From assembly GCA_903822075.1 (NCBI GenBank), contig CAIJNK010000010.1, positions 1 through 39,605 on the forward strand: a stretch of 39,605 nt of DNA. Direction: 5' to 3'. The notes beneath the pieces were generated by a model. The model did not search any database. It saw only the letters and a list, made by a program, of their open reading frames with translations, and was not told the DNA's origin. Within the stretch, counting starts at the first letter, position 1. Every line of letters starts with the position of its first letter. The translations under genes and the position numbers were made by a program. Shown piece after piece: positions 25,680 to 34,398 of this stretch. Source of the stretch: an uncultured bacterium (lineage in GTDB: Bacteria > Patescibacteriota > Minisyncoccia > Phycocordibacterales > GWA1-40-21).

Positions 25680-25731
25680 CCCACCAAAAGAATGCCCACT
25701 GGGCACCTTGTCTGGTGGGTTTTTCTTTTAC
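25680..25731 (+). terminator. Rho-independent terminator
   Basis: CCCACCAAAAGAATGCCCACTGGGCACCTTGTCTGGTGGGTTTTTCTTTT. Confidence 0.75.
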
Positions 25732-25842
25732 GTAAAATTATTAAGTTTGTATCTTTTTACCCTTATTGAAAACCCTTTATGGATATGATAGGCTCTTTAA
25801 AGAATTTGGAGTCGGTGAAAAATACGCAAAAGGAGAAACGGT

Positions 25843-26001
25843 ATGGGCTACGAAGGCAAGAAGTATCAAAAGAAGAGCGGTAACGGTCTCTGTCGTCGGT
25901 GCAACAGGCCCCTTTCGGGTTCGAAAAAAAAGAAGGGTGAAACCATCTGTGCAATCTGTGTGGTGGAAGAGAGACAGCAGGCCCAAAAGCGCCGGTGGTA
26001 A
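25843..26001 (+). CDS. Small zinc-ribbon protein (52 aa; below the ORF track cutoff)
   Basis: SD AAAAGGAG upstream of ATG; MGYEGKKYQKKSGNGLCRRCNRPLSGSKKKKGETICAICVVEERQQAQKRRW*; CxxC...CxxC; followed by hairpin TGGCGGTCC/GGATCGCCA-TTTTT. Confidence 0.75.
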   Translation: MGYEGKKYQKKSGNGLCRRCNRPLSGSKKKKGETICAICVVEERQQAQKRRW

Positions 26002-26024
26002 AACATCCACAACTTCTTGATTTA

Positions 26025-26060
26025 TATGGCGGTCCACGACACGGATCGCCATTTTTGTTT
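26025..26060 (+). terminator. Rho-independent terminator
   Basis: TGGCGGTCCACGACACGGATCGCCATTTTTGTTTT. Confidence 0.75.
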
Positions 26061-26087
26061 TCTGGGTTTTTATGTTATAAAGATTTT

Positions 26088-26762
26088 ATGACTTTTCATA
26101 TAATAACCTTGTTTCCGAACATTTTTGACTCATATATAAAAGAGTCCATTTTGGGGCGGGCGGGGAGAGAAGGAAAGATAAAGTTCTATTTTTATAATCC
26201 GCGGGATTTTGTTGTCCCAACTAGGATCCAAAAGAAAAATGACAAGCCGTATTTGCGTGTTGATGATAAGCCATATGGCGGAGGCCCAGGTATGGTCATA
26301 CAAGCCGAACCGATAATAAAGGCCATAGACGAGGCTAAAAAAAAGATAAAGAGTAAGAAGACCAGGATAATTTTTTTGAGCCCAGCGGGGAAGCAGTTTG
26401 ATACAACATATGCCAAAGTGGCGGCTAAAAAATACACGGATATTATTATAATTTGCGGGCGATACGAAGGTGTTGACGCTCGGGTAAAAAAAATATTCAA
26501 AGCTGAGGAGATTTCCATCGGTCCGTTTGTCTTGACTGGCGGAGAGCTACCGGCCATGATTATGACGGACTGTATTTCTCGACAGATAGAAGGAGTACTT
26601 GGTAATTTTGATTCAAGGGAAGAAGAAAGAATTTCTAGTTCGGAAACTTATACTCGACCAGAAGTGTTGTTATACAAAGGTAAAAAATATAAAGTACCGC
26701 CCGTCCTCTTGTCTGGTGATCACAAAAAAATTGATAAGTGGCGAAGCGGTAAAAATGTCTAA
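26088..26762 (+). CDS. trmD: tRNA (guanine37-N1)-methyltransferase
   Basis: MTFHIITLFPNIFDSYIKESILGRA, DDKPYGGGPGMV, ICGRYEGVDARV, SIGPFVLTGGELPAM motifs. Confidence 0.95.
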   Translation: MTFHIITLFPNIFDSYIKESILGRAGREGKIKFYFYNPRDFVVPTRIQKKNDKPYLRVDDKPYGGGPGMVIQAEPIIKAIDEAKKKIKSKKTRIIFLSPAGKQFDTTYAKVAAKKYTDIIIICGRYEGVDARVKKIFKAEEISIGPFVLTGGELPAMIMTDCISRQIEGVLGNFDSREEERISSSETYTRPEVLLYKGKKYKVPPVLLSGDHKKIDKWRSGKNV

Positions 26763-27372
26763 ACCTAGATACATCATTGGTGTAGATGAAGTGGGGCGCG
26801 GACCAATTGCCGGTCCAGTAGCGGTGTGTTCATTGTGTCTAAAACCAGGTTTTGATTTTGAAAACTTTAGCCCCCTCGACAGATTCGGAATGAAGAAATT
26901 TCGCGATTCAAAAAAACTTTCACCTATCCAGAGACTAAAATGGTTGGAAAAGATTGATCTGGAAAAAAAGAAAGGGAATTTAACTTACAAAGTTTGCTTT
27001 GAAAGTAATAAGACTATCGATCAAAAGGGAATTGTTTTTGCGATTAGCAGAGCTCTAAAAAACTCTCTGAATTCTTTAAAAGTAAATAAAAAAAGCTGCC
27101 AAGTACTTTTGGATGGGGGTTTAAAAGCACCGGTAGAATATAAATATCAAAAGACAATTATTAGAGGTGATGAAAAGGAATTAGTTATTGCCCTAGCTTC
27201 TATCGTGGCTAAAGTGACCAGAGATGCCTTGATGGTCAAAATAGCTTTAAAATACAGTGGTTATGGCTTGGAAAAGCATAAGGGGTATGGTACTGCCGCC
27301 CACTATAGAGCCTTGAAAAATATAGGTATTTCTCGTATTCATCGCAGAAGCTTTTTAAGGAAGGTAATTTAA
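26755..27372 (+). CDS. rnhB: Ribonuclease HII
   Basis: IGVDEVGRGPIAGPV, FRDSKKLSP, LLDGG, ALASIVAKVTRD, GYGTAAH; overlaps the trmD 3' end. Confidence 0.95.
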   Translation: MSKPRYIIGVDEVGRGPIAGPVAVCSLCLKPGFDFENFSPLDRFGMKKFRDSKKLSPIQRLKWLEKIDLEKKKGNLTYKVCFESNKTIDQKGIVFAISRALKNSLNSLKVNKKSCQVLLDGGLKAPVEYKYQKTIIRGDEKELVIALASIVAKVTRDALMVKIALKYSGYGLEKHKGYGTAAHYRALKNIGISRIHRRSFLRKVI

Positions 27373-27385
27373 ATCAATAAAGTCC

Positions 27386-27414
27386 TTGACAGATAATATA
27401 TTTGGGTGTATAAT
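27386..27414 (+). promoter_or_regulatory. Perfect-consensus promoter TTGACA-N17-TATAAT
   Basis: -35 27386-27391, -10 27409-27414. Confidence 0.8.
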
Positions 27415-27496
27415 TGACAACAGAGATAAGTAAGGATTTTGTGCGAGTGCACACTAATCCATCGACAACGACATTTGGATCAATTGGAGATGAAGG

Positions 27497-28015
27497 ATGA
27501 ATATTCCATACGCGGGTGTGTTTGTGATCGATATGACGGACTGGATGGTTCTCGCCGGGACAGATTCTAAATATCCGGAAGAACTCAAAGCCCTTGGCGG
27601 AATGATGAAGCCCGGGGATAAGTCCATTCGGGCCACTGCATATCGCGAGTTGGCTGAAGAGGGACAGACCCAGGTTCTGGAAAGCACTTTGGTTTTTGTT
27701 GAGCCGTACAAAGGTCATCTGCGGCATTTCTTTCTGGCCGACAAGATCTCGAGCGCTCTCGATAAAGGGGCCACGTGGGAGGTTGAAGAACGGGGCGCTG
27801 ATGGCCGGGTGGTTGAAAAAATCACCGCCAGGTGGGTTCCGCTTTCCGAGTTTGTCCACCGATTGTTCCCCAAGCAGCACCCGGCTTTTGGCGCCGTATT
27901 GGCCAAGCTCTCGGAACGGAATCCGGGCCTTATCCGGAGCGAACGCTTTCGCGCGTTGCTCCAGCGCTTCCCGGCACCCAATAATCTGGGTTTGCAGGGT
28001 GCCCAAGTCGATTGA
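27497..28015 (+). CDS. NUDIX hydrolase-like protein
   Basis: GGMMKPGDKSIRATAYRELAEEGQ Nudix-like box (one residue longer than canonical); own promoter, SD and terminator. Confidence 0.75.
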   Translation: MNIPYAGVFVIDMTDWMVLAGTDSKYPEELKALGGMMKPGDKSIRATAYRELAEEGQTQVLESTLVFVEPYKGHLRHFFLADKISSALDKGATWEVEERGADGRVVEKITARWVPLSEFVHRLFPKQHPAFGAVLAKLSERNPGLIRSERFRALLQRFPAPNNLGLQGAQVD

Positions 28016-28037
28016 TCTCGACTGATCAGGTTTGTCG

Positions 28038-28076
28038 AAGCCGCCTACTGTGCAGACAGTCGGCGGTTTTTTTATA
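28038..28076 (+). terminator. Rho-independent terminator
   Basis: AAGCCGCCTACTGTGCAGACAGTCGGCGGTTTTTTT. Confidence 0.8.
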
Positions 28077-28130
28077 CTCATTATTTTAATGGACTTGATT
28101 TTAAAAACAAAATAAGTTAGTATAGTGCCC

Positions 28131-28358
28131 ATGGTAAATCATATGAGACATAATCGTTCCCGAGTGGGAATGACCAGATCACATCACGCTCTGAAGGTTC
28201 AGGGTCTTTCTGTTTGTCCTGATTGTCAGGCTAAAAGATTAAGTCATAAGGTCTGTGCTAACTGTGGAAAATATAACGGCCGAGTAGTACTGGACGTCTT
28301 AGCTAAAACCGTTAAGAAAGAAAAGAAACTCAAAGCTAAGACTGAAGCGGCTAAATAA
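28131..28358 (+). CDS. rpmF: 50S ribosomal protein bL32
   Basis: RHNRSRVGMTRSHHALK...CPDCQAKRLSHKVCANCGKYNGRVVL; zinc-ribbon CxxC/CxxC. Confidence 0.93.
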   Translation: MVNHMRHNRSRVGMTRSHHALKVQGLSVCPDCQAKRLSHKVCANCGKYNGRVVLDVLAKTVKKEKKLKAKTEAAK

Positions 28359-28363
28359 AGACA

Positions 28364-28400
28364 AAAAGAGCTTCCATAAACTTGGAAGCTCTTTTTGTTG
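28364..28400 (+). terminator. Rho-independent terminator
   Basis: AAAAAGAGCTTCCATAAACTTGGAAGCTCTTTTTG. Confidence 0.9.
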
Positions 28401-28465
28401 CTTTTCTTTTTTTTGATTTGGGTATATAATAGTGGCAGGTTAATTTTTTAATTAAAGTTATTTAA

Positions 28466-29377
28466 ATGGCAAATAGGCACATTGCAAGATCCATCGTTCT
28501 TCAGTCACTCTTTGAACTTGATTTCAGGGATTATTCTGAGTTGAAATCCAAGGAAGAGATACTTTTGCGTAATGCGGCTGAATTTGCCAATGATGTTGTT
28601 GATCAAACTTTTGTCAACGCTCTCTTTGACGGTGTTATCAGTAAAAAGGAAGAAATAGATTTGGTCATCCAAAAGGCCGCTCCGGATTGGCCCCTGGAAA
28701 AAATCTCTACTATTGATCGAAATATTTTGCGTATCGGTCTTTATGAGCTTCTCTTTGCGGACAGTAAGGAAGTGCCGGCCAAGGTGGCTATTAATGAGGC
28801 CATTGAATTATCCAAGAATTACGGCGGGGAAAAAAGTAGCAAATTTGTAAATGGCGTTTTGGGTTCAGTGTATAAAGAATTGGGTGAACCGGATAAGGAT
28901 GCCGTCTCAAAAAAGAAAAAGAAAACGATCATGGATATTCCATATGAAGAGATGCCCATTGAGCGCTTGGGTGGAGCGGTCGTTTATGCAAAAAATGGTG
29001 ATGATTATTATCTGGCAATGGTCCATGATGTCTTCGGTTTTTGGACCCTGTCAAAAGGCCGTCTGGAAGCCGATGAAAAAGAAATTGATGGTACCAAGAG
29101 AGAAATTAAAGAAGAAATCGGTCTGGACGTTGAGGTCTTGGATGAAATAGGTCGTAACGAGTATATTGCCAACCATCCGGAAAAAGGCAAGCTGCGTAAA
29201 CAGGTTATATATTTTTTGGCTAAAGCCGATTATAAAGATCTACAATTAGAAAAGGATAACGGTGGCTTGGATGAGGCACGTTGGTTTAAACTTTCCGAAC
29301 TGGAGGATGTAAAAACCTACGGTGATATTCTACCTTTCATTACCAAAGCCGTCTCCTTGATTTCCCAACAAAAATAG
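28466..29377 (+). CDS. NusB-like antitermination factor fused to a C-terminal NUDIX hydrolase domain
   Basis: N-term ARSIVLQSLFELDF...IDRNILRIGLYELLF...VPAKVAINEAIELSKNYGGEKSSKFVNGVLGSV (NusB); C-term SKGRLEADEKEIDGTKREIKEEIG (Nudix box). Confidence 0.9.
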   Translation: MANRHIARSIVLQSLFELDFRDYSELKSKEEILLRNAAEFANDVVDQTFVNALFDGVISKKEEIDLVIQKAAPDWPLEKISTIDRNILRIGLYELLFADSKEVPAKVAINEAIELSKNYGGEKSSKFVNGVLGSVYKELGEPDKDAVSKKKKKTIMDIPYEEMPIERLGGAVVYAKNGDDYYLAMVHDVFGFWTLSKGRLEADEKEIDGTKREIKEEIGLDVEVLDEIGRNEYIANHPEKGKLRKQVIYFLAKADYKDLQLEKDNGGLDEARWFKLSELEDVKTYGDILPFITKAVSLISQQK

Positions 29378-29390
29378 CTAATATAGAGAC

Positions 29391-30098
29391 ATGATGAAAA
29401 AAAGTACTCCGGATTTTGCCAAGTTTGAAGCTAGCGCTGGTATTACCTTTAGAAACAAGGAACTGCTTCGCCGTGCATTTACTCACCGCTCCTTTTTGAA
29501 TGAAAACCGCGGGAGCGAATCATCACACAATGAACGTTTGGAATTTTTAGGTGATGCTGTATTGGAACTGATGGTGACCGAATATCTTTTTGAAAAATAT
29601 CCAGATAGTAATGAGGGAGACTTGACCGCTTATCGCGCTTCTTTGGTGAACGCCATCACCCTATCCGAGGTGGCCCAAAAGATAAACGTAAATGATTTCC
29701 TTCTTTTGTCCAAAGGTGAGGCCCGTGATACCGGCAAAGCACGTCAATACATTTTGGCCAATACCATGGAAGCAATCATCGGCGCCATCTATTTGGACCA
29801 AGGATATGACGCTGCTAAATATTTTATTTCAAAAAATCTGTTCCATTTGATCGATCGAATAGTTCAGGAAAAAACTTGGATTGATGCCAAGAGCTTGTTT
29901 CAAGAAAAAGCCCAGGAAAAAGAAAGTCTGACCCCACAGTATAAAAGCTTAAAAGAAGAGGGTCCGGATCATGATAAAAAGTTTACCGTGGGTGTCTATC
30001 TGGATAAAGAATTGGTAGCCGAAGGTGACGGTATGTCCAAGCAGGAAGCAGAGCAGGTAGCCGCCAGAAAAGCACTCGAGGCTAAAAAGTGGTTATAA
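29391..30098 (+). CDS. rnc: Ribonuclease III
   Basis: NERLEFLGDAVLELMVTEYLF, ANTMEAIIGAIYLDQG; C-terminal dsRBD. Confidence 0.95.
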   Translation: MMKKSTPDFAKFEASAGITFRNKELLRRAFTHRSFLNENRGSESSHNERLEFLGDAVLELMVTEYLFEKYPDSNEGDLTAYRASLVNAITLSEVAQKINVNDFLLLSKGEARDTGKARQYILANTMEAIIGAIYLDQGYDAAKYFISKNLFHLIDRIVQEKTWIDAKSLFQEKAQEKESLTPQYKSLKEEGPDHDKKFTVGVYLDKELVAEGDGMSKQEAEQVAARKALEAKKWL

Positions 30099-30114
30099 AT
30101 AATTATGTAATAAT

Positions 30115-30435
30115 ATGTCAAACGAACAAGCGTTAAACGGTCCGTCGCAAGCTGAGATTGAAAAAACAGTGACCAGGAAGATTAACGAATTCAAAAAGAA
30201 GAAGGAGACTTACTATTCCTCTCACAGCCGTGCCGAAAAATATGAACGAGATGTGGATACAATGAACTCTCTTGCCACTAGATTTTATATTGAAGGGGAA
30301 AATATCAGAGAATATGTTTTTTGGAGAATTCTTGTTGGTGACACAATTGCTGGTATTAATTTGCTAACAACCAAGCTTGATACTGATAATGGTGATATAG
30401 AAAAGCTACTAGATGAAATGCTTGCCGCTAAATAA
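30115..30435 (+). CDS. Hypothetical protein (106 aa)
   Basis: ORF directly downstream of rnc and upstream of smc. Confidence 0.6.
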   Translation: MSNEQALNGPSQAEIEKTVTRKINEFKKKKETYYSSHSRAEKYERDVDTMNSLATRFYIEGENIREYVFWRILVGDTIAGINLLTTKLDTDNGDIEKLLDEMLAAK

Positions 30436-30473
30436 GACTTTTATCTCTTCAAAATATCTGTTAGAATACTCTT

Positions 30474-32732
30474 ATGTTAAAAAGCATTGAGCTATGCGGT
30501 TTTAAGTCGTTTGCCAAGAAGGCGGTGCTCAATTTTAATACCCCCATTTCCTCCATTGTGGGGCCAAACGGCTCCGGCAAGAGCAATGTGGCTGAGGCTT
30601 TTAGATTTGTTTTAGGTGAACAGAGCATTAAATCATTGAGAGGGAAAAGAGTTGAAGACCTGATTTTTAACGGCGGCAAGGACGCCCCGCGAGCTAATCG
30701 AGCCTCGGCTAAAGTGGTGTTTGATAATACGCGGCGCATTTTTAATGTTGATTTTGACGAAGTGTCAATTGAGCGTGTGATTCATCGCGACTCTGTAAGC
30801 GAGTATTTTATAAATGGCTCTCCGGTACGCTTGAAAGACATCATCGAGCTTTTAGCCAGCGCTCACATTGGAGCTTCCGGCCACCACATTATTTCCCAAG
30901 GCGAAGCAGACAAAATTTTAAATTCCAATATCAAAGAGAGGCGGGAAATGATCGAAGACGCTCTCGGCCTGAAAATTTATCATTATAAAAAAGAGGACAG
31001 TCAGCGAAAATTGGAAAAAACAGAGGAGAATATTAAACAGGTAGAATCTTTGCGTCGCGAGATAGCGCCACATCTGAAATTCCTTAAAAAACAAGTCGAG
31101 AAGATTGAGAAAACAATTGAGATGCGCGAGCAGTTGAAGAATTTTTATCTGGAATATTTTAAGCGAGAAGATGAATACATTAAGGGGGAAAAAGATCGAC
31201 TAACGGAAGAAAAGAGGTTGCCCCAGGCTGAGCTTCATCGCCTTGAACATGAACTTCGCCAAGCCAAAGATATTTTAAACAAATCCGAAAGCAAAGATAT
31301 AAAGAGCGATGAAGTAATGCGGCTAGAAGGTCAGTTGCGAGAGACCCGTTTAACCAAGGACCTATTAGTGCGTGAAATCGGCCGAATGGAAGGAGAGATA
31401 AACTATTTGGACCGACAGTATAAAAAACAAATCCAGGTCGCTACTTCGGTTGAGACTAAAAATGTGGACTTGAGCGCCGTGGAGACGCTGTTTAATGAAG
31501 TTTCACTGGAAATTGACCAGGGTAATGCTAGTGATGACCTAAATATTATTAAAGGTATTTTGAATAAGATAAAGGGCGTACTAAAGGATTTTGTAAACAA
31601 GAACAAGGATAATCGCGACGAGGAATCATTAAAAGAGCTGGAGCGTGAGATTGTTGATTTGCGTCAAAAAAAGGCTGAAGCCGATACTGAGTTGTTTAAT
31701 CTTAAAAACAAAGAAGTAGAATTCACAGCTGATTATAATGCCGTCAAGGAGGAGATTGAAAAAGAAAAAGATTCAAACCGAGACGCTGAAAAAGCCGTGT
31801 TTAGGATCATGGCCGAGCAGAATGAAATAAATACCAGGTTGGCGTCCTTACAAAACCGGGAGGATAGACTGATAACAGATGAAAACAATTTCAAACAGGA
31901 ATTGATCGAAGCCGGGGTTCTGGTGGGTGTAGAAGCTGTGCGCTATAAGGAGGTGGCGTTTGAGATGATACCCGAGGAAAGAAATCGACAGGATGAGCGC
32001 CGAAAAAATATTGAGAGATTAAAAATTAGGATCGAGGATGCCGGCATTGGTTCTTCAGATGAAGTACTGAAAGAATATCGTGAAGCTAGTGAGCGTGATG
32101 CCTTCCTAGAAAAGGAATTGGTGGATTTACACACCTCGTCTGATTCCTTACAGGCACTGATCAAAGAACTGGATGATAAGTTGACTACCGAATTCAAATT
32201 TGGTGTTGATAAAATCAATACGCAATTCCAAGATTTCTTCAGTAAGATGTTTGGCGGCGGGACAGCTAAATTATCCGTGATTAGAGAAATAAAGAAAAAG
32301 AGAAAGGATACCGACTTGTCTGTTTTGGAAAGGGAAAATATGGATAATGAATCTGATAGCGGAGAAGAAGAATCAGAAGAGGGTATAGACATTGAAGTCA
32401 ATTTGCCGAAGAAAAAGATCAAAGGTTTGATGATGCTGTCCGGCGGGGAGCGGGCCCTGACTTCCATTGCCTTGCTTTTTGCCATGTCCCAGGTAAATCC
32501 ACCACCGTTTATCATCTTGGATGAGACGGATGCTGCTTTAGATGAAGCAAACTCCAAGAAATACGGCGATATGATTGCCGAGCTCTCCAAATATTCCCAA
32601 CTAATCTTGGTTACTCACAATCGGGAAACCATGTCTCGGGCCGGTATTATCTACGGCGTCACTATGGGGATGGATGGAATTTCTAAACTTCTCTCAATTC
32701 AATTTGAAGAGGCAGTTCAGGTTGCAAAATAA
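30474..32732 (+). CDS. Short SMC-family chromosome segregation ATPase (752 aa, no recognisable hinge)
   Basis: Walker A GPNGSGKSN, LRGKRVEDLIFNGG, GHHIISQGEADKIL; C-terminal LSGGERALTSIALLFA and ILDETDAALDEAN. Confidence 0.9.
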   Translation: MLKSIELCGFKSFAKKAVLNFNTPISSIVGPNGSGKSNVAEAFRFVLGEQSIKSLRGKRVEDLIFNGGKDAPRANRASAKVVFDNTRRIFNVDFDEVSIERVIHRDSVSEYFINGSPVRLKDIIELLASAHIGASGHHIISQGEADKILNSNIKERREMIEDALGLKIYHYKKEDSQRKLEKTEENIKQVESLRREIAPHLKFLKKQVEKIEKTIEMREQLKNFYLEYFKREDEYIKGEKDRLTEEKRLPQAELHRLEHELRQAKDILNKSESKDIKSDEVMRLEGQLRETRLTKDLLVREIGRMEGEINYLDRQYKKQIQVATSVETKNVDLSAVETLFNEVSLEIDQGNASDDLNIIKGILNKIKGVLKDFVNKNKDNRDEESLKELEREIVDLRQKKAEADTELFNLKNKEVEFTADYNAVKEEIEKEKDSNRDAEKAVFRIMAEQNEINTRLASLQNREDRLITDENNFKQELIEAGVLVGVEAVRYKEVAFEMIPEERNRQDERRKNIERLKIRIEDAGIGSSDEVLKEYREASERDAFLEKELVDLHTSSDSLQALIKELDDKLTTEFKFGVDKINTQFQDFFSKMFGGGTAKLSVIREIKKKRKDTDLSVLERENMDNESDSGEEESEEGIDIEVNLPKKKIKGLMMLSGGERALTSIALLFAMSQVNPPPFIILDETDAALDEANSKKYGDMIAELSKYSQLILVTHNRETMSRAGIIYGVTMGMDGISKLLSIQFEEAVQVAK

Positions 32733-32782
32733 GGCTTTTTTGGGATTTGAATAAAGAAAATGTGTAAAGGTATCTAAAATAC

Positions 32783-32810
32783 TTGACATTTTGTGTGTAT
32801 ATGCTATACT
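32783..32810 (+). promoter_or_regulatory. Promoter TTGACA-N16-TATACT (TGC before -10) for structured RNA A
   Basis: -35 32783-32788, -10 32805-32810. Confidence 0.75.
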
Positions 32811-32816
32811 ACAAAA

Positions 32817-33240
32817 CAGACAACTTGAAATGAATTTGCCGGACCTAGTTTATCGCGGTCAGGGTTTTCCTGGATACCGCGCGGTGGTCTGGCATTATGA
32901 GATGGGAACGGGGCGCAGTTAGTTCGCCGCGTAGGTACGGGTACGGGCTCGAGTTTCTCGAGCTGCTGCGACCAAATTCGACCAAATTGCGGCGGTTGCC
33001 CCATGGTACCATCTCTCGGGGTATTGCTGAAAAGCAATAGCTCCTACATCCCAACGAACGGTCATCGGTTCGCTTGGGTGAGCGTATAATCAACAGGTGT
33101 GCGCACAAGAGTGTCTGCTTCGGTGGACATGCTCATGGTGGTTACGGCCATTGTGCAATAAAATACGTATCTGGTGGGAGGACGAATATCTCGGGCTCTC
33201 TGCTCGAATTTTCTATCCTCTCACCACCTTTTGCTCTTTT
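32817..33240 (+). ncRNA. Unassigned structured RNA A
   Basis: No convincing ORF; nested helices GCCGGACC/GGTCTGGC, CGCGGT-CAGGgttttCCTGG-ACCGCG, GAGATGG/CCATCTC, GCTCGAGtttCTCGAGC, TATTGCTgaaaAGCAATA, CCCAAcGAAC/GTTCGcTTGGG; 3' stem GGTGGGAGGA/TCCTCTCACC then a T-rich tail. Confidence 0.65.
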
Positions 33241-33262
33241 CAGAAACGAGCCAAAAATATGC

Positions 33263-33268
33263 TATAAT
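33263..33268 (+). promoter_or_regulatory. Extended -10 (TGCTATAAT) for structured RNA B
   Basis: ATATGCTATAAT. Confidence 0.65.
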
Positions 33269-33274
33269 AGAGTC

Positions 33275-33694
33275 TTGAAAGTACTGTTTCAGTAGGCATT
33301 CGTTTGCCTACCAGCTTCTGAAAATCGGCTGTGCAATGCGTCCTAGCGGGTAACCTCGCGTTTTAACGGATAGCTGAGCACTTTGACGAGGGCTTATAAC
33401 CCCACCGAGGAAGCTGAGGAAAATTCAAGATTCGGAACAACACAGGAGGAAACAGCAAATAAGTTAACATAGTGTAAATTTTTCGCCGCGTTGGTGTCAC
33501 CACAAGACAATGATAAATAGTGGGCTGGTGTGGCATAGCACTAGGCGTTCATGGGAGCTGGGAAAAACTCATGAGCTTAAGCGGGGCAATATCCGTTTGA
33601 TAGGTCACCACTGACTGGACCTCGAAAAATAGGTGGGAGTTGTGAAGCACTTCACTATCGAAAGACCCGACGCTAACGTTTGGTCTTTTTTTTA
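33275..33694 (+). ncRNA. Unassigned structured RNA B
   Basis: No ORF; promoter-terminator bounded; helices GTAGGC/GCCTAC, TAGTG/CACTA, AGGTC/GACCT; ends in terminator AAAGACCCGACGCTAACGTTTGGTCTTTTTTTT. Confidence 0.65.
33661..33694 (+). terminator. Rho-independent terminator of RNA B
   Basis: AAAGACCCGACGCTAACGTTTGGTCTTTTTTTT. Confidence 0.85.
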
Positions 33695-33709
33695 TGCTAA
33701 AATATCCAG

Positions 33710-33982
33710 ATGAGAATAATCGTCAAAGCCAAGACTAAGGCTAAAATAGCCAAAGTGGAAAGAGTGAGTCAACCGTCACTGGATTTGAATATCAAGAAAG
33801 AGGTAAATCAAAAAATGGAAGAACCGGTTATATATAAAGTATCAGTTAAAGAAGCACCGATTCAAGGTAAGGCCAATGAAGCAGTTATTAAAGCGCTGGC
33901 AGAATATTTTGATGTTGCCCCATCTCGTATACAGCTTATCTCCGGTCAAACCTCCAAGCAAAAAATATTTGATCTATCATAG
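33710..33982 (+). CDS. DUF167 (YggU-like) family protein
   Basis: VSVKEAPIQGKANEAVIKALAEYFDVAPSRIQLISGQTSKQKIFDL. Confidence 0.88.
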   Translation: MRIIVKAKTKAKIAKVERVSQPSLDLNIKKEVNQKMEEPVIYKVSVKEAPIQGKANEAVIKALAEYFDVAPSRIQLISGQTSKQKIFDLS

Positions 33983-34038
33983 AAACTGTGGTATGCTTTT
34001 ATCAGATTGATCTCAGGCAAAACGTAGGGAGAAAAAAG

Positions 34039-34344
34039 ATGGGAAAGATGAAGGTCATTGTCCAAGTCAATAGCTCCGTAACGCTCGATGAAAATCTGAG
34101 GAATGTCAGCCGTTCGGTCAATGCCGATCTGCAAGCGGCCGGTTGGACAACCCAGGAAGTCTTGTCTTTTAAGGCCAGGACCCAGGCCGGAATTATCGTA
34201 GACGTGGACCAGCTAGTGGTGCACCACATTCGAACAAATGATCCGAAAGAGCTTGAATTTCTTCGTGCTGTGGGTATCACGGTGACCAAACTTGGCAAGA
34301 GGTATATACTGCATCCTCACGATGATTTGGCTTCACTTAATTGA
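34039..34344 (+). CDS. Hypothetical protein (101 aa)
   Basis: SD TAGGGAGA upstream of ATG 34039; downstream terminator AGGCCACT/AGTGGCCT. Confidence 0.7.
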   Translation: MGKMKVIVQVNSSVTLDENLRNVSRSVNADLQAAGWTTQEVLSFKARTQAGIIVDVDQLVVHHIRTNDPKELEFLRAVGITVTKLGKRYILHPHDDLASLN

Positions 34345-34398
34345 TGAGCCGTTTTCCTATTTTGAAGGCCACTTTACGGAGTGGCCTATTCTTTTATT

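Noticed and set aside
27374-28132. 252-aa minus-strand ORF
   Set aside because: Antisense to the better-supported NUDIX gene with promoter, SD and terminator on the plus strand; no recognisable motif.
33275-33694. RNase P RNA (rnpB) or tmRNA
   Set aside because: Only weak resemblance to RNase P CR-I/CR-II; the P4-pairing CR-V segment, a tmRNA tag reading frame and a tRNA-like domain were not found by eye. Left as unassigned.
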